DNA from: Paracoccaceae bacterium
Lineage (GTDB): Bacteria; Pseudomonadota; Alphaproteobacteria; Rhodobacterales; Rhodobacteraceae
DNA length: 12,808 bases
Reading direction: 5' to 3'
Assembly: GCA_021647745.1 (NCBI GenBank)
Contig: JAKIUB010000042.1
Coordinates: 1-12,808 of the forward strand
This document shows, piece after piece, positions 8,101 through 12,808 of the stretch; positions within the stretch are counted from its first letter, which is position 1, and each line of letters starts with the position of its first letter. The translations under genes and the position numbers were made by a program. The notes beneath the pieces were generated by a model. That model was given only the letters and a program-made list of their open reading frames with translations. It did no database searches and was not told where the DNA came from.

Positions 8101-9368
8101 CGCTTGCGCGCTAGGCTTTCGTGGGCGCGGGTAAAGTGGCCCGCAGCAATAGCCGCAACGATTGAAATTTCACCGCATAAACAGGTGGCGGCGGCCACCT
8201 CTGCCAGGGCGGCACCTTTGCCTGCCCCCTTGAGGCCCATGATATTCAGGCTGGCGGATTGGCTGGGCAGCCCCGTGCCACCACCAACCGAGCCGACCAG
8301 AATATTGGGCATGGTCACCGAGCAGAACAGATCATCACCGCGCGCCTCCATCCGGGTGATGCCAATGGCGCTCTCGGCCACACAGGCCGCATCCTGCCCG
8401 GTGGCAATGTAAAACGCCGCCAGACCATTGGCGAAATGCGCCTGCGCGCCCAACTGCCCCGACAGATGTGAACCCAGATTGGCAACGCGGCCATAGTCCA
8501 GCATCGCCTCAACACTGGTCCCCAGCGTCTTTTCGACAATTTCCGCCGGGATCGTGACCGAAGCACTGACCTTGCGGCCCCGCCCGGTTACCAACCCCAG
8601 GAATGACGCCTTTTTATCGCCGGAAAAATTGCCCTCAATATACCATTGATTGATTGGCACCGGGCAGTCAGCGACGATTTTTTCACACAGCGCATTGGTG
8701 GAAATCGTCACCATATTCTGGCCCGCCGCATCCCCCGTCGTATAGCGGCAGATCAGAAACACCACGTTATTGTCGATGAACGGTTCCATCGAAACCAGTT
8801 TGCCATGAGCGGTCGTTGCCTCGGCGGCAGCTTGCAGATCATCGACCTGGGACACCACCCAATCAATGAATTGGCCGGCCGTCAGCAGGTCATCAAATAC
8901 AAACGCCGGGGTCCGCACAACGCCCTCATACAATACCGCCGCGCTAATCCCGCCGGCTTTGGTGGCCGCAAACGCTCCGCGCGCATAAGAAGCCACTAGG
9001 GCGGCCTCGGTGGTGGCCATCGGAACATGGTAGTCTCCGTTGGCATTCAACCCATTGATGCGAAGCGGCCCGATGATCCCGACCGGGATTTTGACCGTCC
9101 CGATGAAGTTTTCAATATTTGCGCTGAATTGTTCAGCATGTTCCACGGAGTTCGGGTCAGCAAGCTGAAGCTTGTCGGCAACCGAAGCGGTTTTCTCACC
9201 AATCAAGCGCGCCCAGTATTTTTCGATCGAGGCCCGGGTGGGCTTGCGAACAGGACGTAGCGTGGTGAATTCATCATCATTAGGAAGCATCCGCTTTGGT
9301 GTCAGCTCGTTTTCAAAACGCGCCCGCACACTTCGAAGCATTTCGCTCACGTGGAAAGGAATGATCAA
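8097..9368 (-). CDS. hydroxymethylglutaryl-CoA reductase, class I-like catalytic domain
   Basis: A 423-residue soluble HMG-CoA reductase homologue without the membrane anchor of eukaryotic enzymes. By family it reduces HMG-CoA to mevalonate in a four-electron step, normally with NADPH. Motifs: ENFIGTVKIPVGIIGPL (86-102), MATTEAALVASYARG (117-131) with catalytic Glu121, the cofactor loop GDAAGQNMV (212-220) in place of the common DAMGMNM, SGDKKAS (249-255) with the catalytic Lys at 252/253, GQDAA (324-328) with catalytic Asp326, VGGGTGLPSQSASLNIMG (361-378), and AAIAAGHFTRAHE (405-417) with catalytic His411. All four catalytic positions are kept, so it is probably active. The start is TTG at 9368, preceded six bases away by AGGGAG; the later GTG (9350) has no such site. 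First gene of the seven-gene operon. No HMG-CoA synthase or mevalonate kinase lies in the window, so it may serve specialised rather than general isoprenoid synthesis (inference). Confidence 0.93.
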   Translation of the reverse strand: MIIPFHVSEMLRSVRARFENELTPKRMLPNDDEFTTLRPVRKPTRASIEKYWARLIGEKTASVADKLQLADPNSVEHAEQFSANIENFIGTVKIPVGIIGPLRINGLNANGDYHVPMATTEAALVASYARGAFAATKAGGISAAVLYEGVVRTPAFVFDDLLTAGQFIDWVVSQVDDLQAAAEATTAHGKLVSMEPFIDNNVVFLICRYTTGDAAGQNMVTISTNALCEKIVADCPVPINQWYIEGNFSGDKKASFLGLVTGRGRKVSASVTIPAEIVEKTLGTSVEAMLDYGRVANLGSHLSGQLGAQAHFANGLAAFYIATGQDAACVAESAIGITRMEARGDDLFCSVTMPNILVGSVGGGTGLPSQSASLNIMGLKGAGKGAALAEVAAATCLCGEISIVAAIAAGHFTRAHESLARKR

Positions 9369-9374
9369 CGATGT

Positions 9375-9380
9375 CTCCCT
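9375..9380 (-). promoter_or_regulatory. ribosome binding site that fixes the TTG start of HMG-CoA reductase
   Basis: Read on the minus strand this is AGGGAG, six bases before the TTG at 9368. It is the strongest Shine-Dalgarno match in the region and supports a TTG start for the first gene of the operon. Confidence 0.7.
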
Positions 9381-9532
9381 AGCCTGTACATTCGGCTTTC
9401 ATAAAGTAATTTGAAATTAAGTCACTATAAATGTCTCGCGAGTAACGGCATACCTACAAATACTACAACGAAGAAGGCGTTATCGCAAGATTTGTTCGCT
9501 GAGTAACGCTAAGGAAGAACATTAAGTAAACA

Positions 9533-9556
9533 GGCCTTGTTGCATGCAACAAGGCC
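9533..9556. repeat. perfect 24-bp palindrome
   Basis: The left arm GGCCTTGTTGCA (9533-9544) is followed at once by its exact reverse complement (9545-9556), with no spacer. A second 10-bp palindrome, CCTTTAAAGG (9557-9566), abuts it. There is no T-run directly after it on either strand, so it is not a standard terminator. It could be an operator for a dimeric regulator. It could also be two abutted transposon ends: the arm resembles the GGCTTTGTTG-type terminal repeats of IS5-family elements. No target-site duplication is obvious. Confidence 0.75.
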
Positions 9557-9590
9557 CCTTTAAAGGTGTTCTAAAAGAGCAATGAAGTGG

Positions 9591-9624
9591 AAAGAAGCGG
9601 AGTAGCGATATTCCGCTTCTTTTC
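9591..9624 (+). terminator. rho-independent-type terminator hairpin
   Basis: An 11-bp perfect stem, AAAGAAGCGGA (9591-9601) pairing with TCCGCTTCTTT (9612-9622), encloses a 10-base loop and runs into TTTTC on the plus strand. The T-run on the minus strand is only three bases. It would stop rightward transcription, yet no rightward gene precedes it. It may end a short untranslated transcript or block read-through into the next gene. Confidence 0.5.
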
Positions 9625-9672
9625 TGCCCAAATACTCATCCTTTGGAAAAGAATTTGGAAATCCTCCAAGGA

Positions 9673-9700
9673 TTGTGCTTTCATGGACGCATTCTATTTA
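9673..9700 (+). promoter_or_regulatory. candidate sigma-70-type promoter of the MuiA-family gene
   Basis: TTGTGC (9673-9678) and TATTTA (9695-9700) are 16 bases apart, about 25 bases before the start codon at 9726. Just upstream are two copies of TTTGGAAA (9642-9649 and 9654-9661) and interlocking short dyads (TTGGA/TCCAA, AATCC/GGATT; 9655-9674), which could bind a regulator. Assigned by eye only. Confidence 0.35.
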
Positions 9701-9725
9701 GAGCGAATTGCATTGGGAGATTTTC

Positions 9726-11387
9726 ATGCGCACTTTTTTATCTGTTTCACTGATTAGCCTTATGGCTTCGGGCGTGCTGGCAGCGGAGTTTACCCTTGAT
9801 AGCGAGGTGAGTGCGGCCACGGTTTATCCGGTAGGGGCTTTGATCACCCGCTCGATGGAGTTTGATGTTCCTGCCGGGCGGCACCGGCTGATTATTTCGG
9901 ATGTCCCCTACCAGTTTGCTCGTGAAAGCCTGCGTATATTTGGAGGTGAAGGGTTGGTTTTTGGGGCCACCCGCACCGAGCGCGCCCGGGTGCAGCCTGA
10001 TGATTTGCAACTGGAGCGGCGGGCAGAGCTGGAGCGCGAGATTGAAACGCTAGAGGCGCAAATGACAGCCAAGCAAGAAGAAAGCGCGGCAGCGGGGTTG
10101 ATGATCAGCGCCGCCAATGCCCGGATCAAGCTGCTGGACAATATTGGCAACCAGCAGGCACGAGGGGCGGCAGAGGCTTTGGAAAACCAGAATATTTCGG
10201 TGGAAACCCTCACTGCGCTGATTACACTGGTGGGCAGCGAAACCCTGAATGCCCTGCAGGATGCGCAGGCGGCACGGGTGGAGATTGCCGCGATCAGCCT
10301 AGATATGCAGGATTTGCAGGAAAAAATAACCAAGGCCAATGAGGAGTTGGCGCAAATGTATGAACCGGCGGATTGGAGTTACGGGATTTCGCTGGAAGTG
10401 GAGGCCGAGGCGGCAACCTCGGGGCGCTTGCAGATCAGCTATGTGGTTAATGGAGCGGCACGCTGGATGCCGGTTTATGATTTCCGGCTCGATACCGATG
10501 CCCAAAACCTGCAGATTGACCGCAAGGTGACGATCATGCAGGAAACCGGGGAAGACTGGGACAATGCCGCAATCACCGTTTCCACCACCGCCCCGTTTGA
10601 ATTGCGTCGTTTCTCAAAACTTTCTGCCCAGCGTGCCCGCTATGAACCGCCATCACCCCAGATAGAGTTGAGAGTGGAGATGGACAGTGCTATTGCCGGC
10701 CTGGAAGTCAGGATGCAGGAAGATTCTCCGGCAAAAGGGGTCCCGAGTTTTGTCATGCAGGGTATTTCTGCAAGTTACATTTTGCCCGCTGGTACGGTTA
10801 TTTCGGGCGATTCCGAGCCTTCGCTCATCACCATCAACTCTGCTGATTTTGATGTAGAAATCACCGCACAGGCCCGGGCGGGTCTCGATGAAACCGCCTT
10901 CATGATCGCAAAATTCATCAATGAAAGCCAAGAGCCTTACCTGCCCGGCGTGGCATCTTTCTTTCGGGACGGGGCCTTTGTGGCAGGGAGTCGTGAAATA
11001 GAGCTGATTGCGGCCGGGGCAAGCAGCGAGCTTGTCTTTGGCTCCATCGACGGGCTGTTGGTTGAGCGCAAAACACTGCGGCGTGAAGATGGCGAAAGCG
11101 GGGTGCTGACCACCAGCAGTGACCGGGTGGTGGAATACGAGCTGAAAGTCGAAAATGTATCCAACCGGGATTGGGATGTGGTGATCTATGATCGGGTGCC
11201 TTATTCGGAGCAGGAGGATATGGTGATTGACTGGCGCGCAAAGCCCCGACCAAGCGAAGTGGATGTGGACGGGCAGCGCGGGGTGATGGCCTGGGCCTTC
11301 CCGCTTGCCAGCGGCGCGAGCAAGGTGGTTGATTTTTCTTATGAGCTGCAATGGCCCGCCGGAAACGAGCTACGCATTGAGCGGTGA
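9726..11387 (+). CDS. secreted DUF4140/DUF4139 (mucoidy inhibitor MuiA family) protein
   Basis: A 553-residue exported protein. It starts with a signal peptide, MRTFLSVSLISLMASGVLA, with cleavage likely near residue 19 or 20, so the mature protein should be periplasmic or surface-exposed. Residues ~25-125 fit DUF4140 (VYPVGALITRSMEFDVPAG at 33-51), followed by coiled-coil stretches at ~94-140 and ~172-212. The rest fits DUF4139: GAARWMPVYDFRL (243-255), then VTIMQETGEDWDNAAITVST (268-287), matching the usual TGEDW motif. The biochemical function of the family is not established; the name comes from an association with mucoid growth. The open frame reaches a TTG at 9708, but ATG 9726 has GGGAG six bases before it and begins the signal peptide. 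It is divergent from the lipid operon and its link to that operon is uncertain. No clear terminator follows. Confidence 0.88.
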   Translation: MRTFLSVSLISLMASGVLAAEFTLDSEVSAATVYPVGALITRSMEFDVPAGRHRLIISDVPYQFARESLRIFGGEGLVFGATRTERARVQPDDLQLERRAELEREIETLEAQMTAKQEESAAAGLMISAANARIKLLDNIGNQQARGAAEALENQNISVETLTALITLVGSETLNALQDAQAARVEIAAISLDMQDLQEKITKANEELAQMYEPADWSYGISLEVEAEAATSGRLQISYVVNGAARWMPVYDFRLDTDAQNLQIDRKVTIMQETGEDWDNAAITVSTTAPFELRRFSKLSAQRARYEPPSPQIELRVEMDSAIAGLEVRMQEDSPAKGVPSFVMQGISASYILPAGTVISGDSEPSLITINSADFDVEITAQARAGLDETAFMIAKFINESQEPYLPGVASFFRDGAFVAGSREIELIAAGASSELVFGSIDGLLVERKTLRREDGESGVLTTSSDRVVEYELKVENVSNRDWDVVIYDRVPYSEQEDMVIDWRAKPRPSEVDVDGQRGVMAWAFPLASGASKVVDFSYELQWPAGNELRIER

Positions 11388-11875
11388 GGCTTTGCTTGAA
11401 CGGTTGGTTGGTTTTGCGCAGTGTAAAAGAGCTGCTGCTCGGCGAAAGCAAAGACCACGCCAGCCAATGTCGCTAACATTACAGCGGTTTTATGGAACTC
11501 TCGCCAGTTTATTGCTGTGTGTAACCTCTCTGACAGCTATATTTTGACCGCTCGGTTAATTATAGCCCATTCATTCCCGCATGTAGAATGAGAGTATAAT
11601 ATGGTAAAAATAACGGTTTATCGTTAAAAATATCAAGCTGGACACCGACAGTTTATGCATGTTTTGCCACCCGAAACCGGACAAAGCCATGCAGCCGGTC
11701 CTCGCGCCACCCGACTACCCGCAAATATCTGGAAAAGATCGCGCGCAAGAAAGAAAAGTCCGCCGAACGCGCGGTGCTGGCGGCCCTGAAAAACTGGCCG
11801 TCCGCAAAGGCTAGTTGTGCCAGAGAGGCGCTTTGGCTATAGAGGGCTGAATTCTTTAGCTATACGAGTGCCAAA
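11388..11875. other. 488-bp intergenic region, possibly with decayed coding sequence
   Basis: No convincing gene. The first ~150 bases continue the reading frame pattern of coding DNA but lack a supported start. The middle (about 11540-11640) is AT-rich, with a TATAAT at 11595-11600 that lacks a -35 partner and a small dyad TAACG/CGTTA (11611-11626). From about 11660 to 11842 the plus strand is GC-rich with an open frame ending at TAG 11840-11842 that reads ...RKYLEKIARKKEKSAER... and AVLAALKNWPSAK; it looks protein-like but has no start codon. The right end holds the efp promoter candidate. Confidence 0.5.
11815..11843 (+). promoter_or_regulatory. candidate promoter of efp
   Basis: TTGTGC (11815-11820) and TATAGA (11838-11843) are 17 bases apart, placing the expected transcript start near 11850 and leaving a leader of about 25 bases before the ATG at 11876. 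The -35 hexamer is the same as in the candidate promoter at 9673. Assigned by eye. Confidence 0.5.
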
Positions 11876-12439
11876 ATGCCAAAAATAAACGGAAACGAAA
11901 TCAAGCCCGGCAATATTCTGGAGCATGAAAATGCCCTCTGGATCGCGGTCAAGGTCTCCCACGTTAAGCCCGGCAAGGGAGGCGCTTTTGCCCAGGTCGA
12001 GATGAAAAACCTACGCACCGGCTCCAAGCTCAATGAGCGCTTCCGCTCGAATGACAAGGTCGAAAAGGTGCGGCTCGATCAAAAAGCCCAGCAGTTTTTG
12101 TATGAAAATGACGGCATGCTGGTGTTTATGGATACTGAAACCTATGAACAGATCGAGCTGCCTTCCGATATTCTCGGAGAGCGCCGCCCGTTTTTGCAAG
12201 ATGGCATGACCATTCAGATCGAATTTCACGAAGACGAAGCCCTGAGCGCGGCGCTGCCGCAAAAAGTGACCTGCACGGTTGTTGAAACCGAACCGGCGGT
12301 AAAAGGCCAGACAGCAGCCAACAGCTTCAAACCGGCGGTGCTTGATAACGGTGTGCGCGTCATGATCCCGCCTTTTGTCGGGCAGGACGAAAAGATCGTA
12401 GTGAATACAGAAACCATGGAATACGCCGAGCGCGCCTAA
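11876..12439 (+). CDS. efp: elongation factor P
   Basis: A 187-residue translation factor of full family length. EF-P binds between the P and E sites of the ribosome and relieves stalling at consecutive prolines. It begins MPKINGNEIKPGNILEHENA and carries the exposed loop HVKPGKGGAF (29-38), with Lys34 at the position beta-lysylated in Escherichia coli. Further family stretches are LNERFRSNDKVEKV, LVFMDTETYEQIELP, LPQKVTCTVVETEPAVKGQT and the C-terminal VMIPPFVGQDEKIVVNTETM typical of alphaproteobacterial EF-P. The ribosome site is weak (GAG about 8 bases upstream of the ATG). Transcribed alone, with its own candidate promoter, and convergent with the DsrE-family gene. No EpmA/EpmB modification genes are seen in the window. 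Confidence 0.98.
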   Translation: MPKINGNEIKPGNILEHENALWIAVKVSHVKPGKGGAFAQVEMKNLRTGSKLNERFRSNDKVEKVRLDQKAQQFLYENDGMLVFMDTETYEQIELPSDILGERRPFLQDGMTIQIEFHEDEALSAALPQKVTCTVVETEPAVKGQTAANSFKPAVLDNGVRVMIPPFVGQDEKIVVNTETMEYAERA

Positions 12440-12467
12440 AAAAACTCCCCCCGCATGGCGGAGGGAG
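12438..12467 (-). terminator. rho-independent terminator between efp and the DsrE-family gene
   Basis: CTCCCCCCGC (12445-12454) pairs with GCGGAGGGAG (12458-12467) around a 3-base loop, with one mismatch. On the minus strand the hairpin is followed by seven T (12444-12438), so it is a strong terminator for the leftward DsrE-family gene, 31 bases after that gene's stop. On the plus strand it begins right after the efp stop but lacks a T-run, so it would be weaker for efp. Confidence 0.8.
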
Positions 12468-12498
12468 GTATATCCTCAAAAGATTATTTTCGGACGCT

Positions 12499-12808
12499 CT
12501 AAGGCCTTACATAAGACCAACCGGCCTCTTGCAGCAGAACAATCTGCACCACGCCCGATGTCACAACCTCGGCTTCCGTCAATAGCTCGATCGGCGCGCC
12601 GGACGCTGCTTCCATCTTTTTCATGGTGTTACCGCACGCCGCAAAGGTCAGGGTTTCGATTTCGAGCGACATGACAGCAATCCGGTCAGCCACCGGCGAT
12701 GTATCAGCCCTGAGCATATGCAACCCCGGCCCGTAAGCCACCACCTGAATTTCTACCGTATCCCCGATGCTTTCAAAATAGTTGGTGACGTTTTGCACAT
12801 TATTCAGC
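12499..12808 (-). CDS. DsrE/DsrF-family protein, 5' end outside the window
   Basis: The last 103 codons of a small DsrE-family protein. Reading beyond the internal GTG (12798) gives LNNVQNVTNYFESIGD..., a continuation typical of the family, so the gene begins past the right edge. Visible parts: VEIQVVAYGPGLHML, the segment FAACGNTMKK with a cysteine where DsrE-like proteins often carry one, and VTSGVVQIVLLQEAGWSYVRP at the end. DsrE-fold proteins act as small sulfur carriers or subunits in sulfur metabolism and tRNA thiolation. This stand-alone type is mostly uncharacterised, so no specific role is assigned. Confidence 0.8.
   Translation of the reverse strand, partial: LNNVQNVTNYFESIGDTVEIQVVAYGPGLHMLRADTSPVADRIAVMSLEIETLTFAACGNTMKKMEAASGAPIELLTEAEVVTSGVVQIVLLQEAGWSYVRP

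Larger units (their letters stand above)
47..9368 (-). other. seven-gene operon, putative prenyl/lipid biosynthesis
   Basis: All seven minus-strand genes overlap their neighbours: 4 bp (ATGA), 1 bp (TGATG), 14 bp, 4 bp (TTGA), 4 bp (GTGA) and 8 bp in transcription order. No promoter or terminator can fit between them, so one transcript from the 9369-9725 region is expected. The enzyme types fit one pathway at the membrane: reductase, prenyl transferase, two possible phosphate-transfer enzymes, SAM-dependent headgroup transfer, acyl transfer and acyl activation. That they share a product is inference from the layout. Confidence 0.85.
9369..9725. other. divergent intergenic region between the operon and the MuiA-family gene
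   Basis: A 357-bp region from which the operon (leftward) and the DUF4139 gene (rightward) are transcribed. The part next to the operon (about 9395-9435) is AT-rich and should hold its promoter, but I found no convincing -35/-10 pair. It contains two copies of GAGTAACG (9440-9447 and 9501-9508), a perfect 24-bp palindrome, a terminator-like hairpin and a candidate rightward promoter, listed separately. No open frame of useful length is visible. Confidence 0.6.

Noticed and set aside
10653..11351. 232-residue minus-strand open frame
   Set aside because: Antisense shadow of the DUF4139 gene; no motif or ribosome site.
11305..11547. 80-residue frame ending in the hydrophobic peptide MSLTLQRFYGTLASLLLC...
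   Set aside because: Most of it overlaps the end of the DUF4139 gene in another frame. The last 26 residues from ATG 11467 are hydrophobic but have no ribosome site.
11595..11600. Perfect TATAAT as the efp promoter
   Set aside because: No -35 partner at 16-18 bases, and 275 bases from the start codon; the pair at 11815/11838 fits better.
11659..11814. 51-codon plus-strand frame beginning MFCHPKPDKAM
   Set aside because: No ribosome site, and the protein-like composition lies in a different frame of the same DNA.
1..12808. CRISPR array, tRNA, rRNA or phage/defence genes
   Set aside because: No regularly spaced repeats, no cloverleaf-like sequence, and no nuclease, integrase or transposase motifs were found in any long frame.

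Overview
The window looks like chromosomal DNA of a marine-type alphaproteobacterium, most likely Rhodobacterales. The elongation factor P reads like Rhodobacteraceae EF-P, the coding DNA is GC-rich, and the genes are packed with 1-14 bp overlaps. This is judged from remembered family motifs; no search was run.

Left three quarters (47-9368, minus strand): seven genes in one tightly overlapping block, transcribed from right to left. In order they are a class I HMG-CoA reductase homologue, a UbiA-family prenyltransferase, a three-domain ATP-grasp/phosphohistidine dikinase-like phosphotransferase, a BtaA-like (DUF3419) aminocarboxypropyl transferase, a phytol/dolichol-kinase-like membrane protein with an extra membrane half, a GNAT-like acyltransferase and an ANL-superfamily adenylating enzyme. 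Each start overlaps the stop of the gene before it, so they are almost certainly one operon. The set has an isoprenoid-type reductase, a prenyl transferase, two candidate phosphorylating enzymes, a SAM-dependent headgroup transferase, an N-acyltransferase and an acyl activator. It reads as a complete pathway for an unusual membrane lipid or prenylated metabolite that I cannot match to a described pathway. It is the main candidate for a novel system here.

Centre (9369-9725): a 357-bp divergent intergenic region. It holds a perfect 24-bp palindrome, a rho-independent-type hairpin pointing right, short direct repeats and a candidate promoter for the rightward gene.

Right quarter: a secreted DUF4140/DUF4139 (MuiA-family) protein on the plus strand, then a 488-bp gap that may hold decayed coding sequence and a good candidate promoter. 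The efp gene (elongation factor P) follows, then a convergent terminator hairpin and the 3' part of a minus-strand DsrE-family gene that runs off the right edge. No tRNA, rRNA, CRISPR array or intact transposase was seen.
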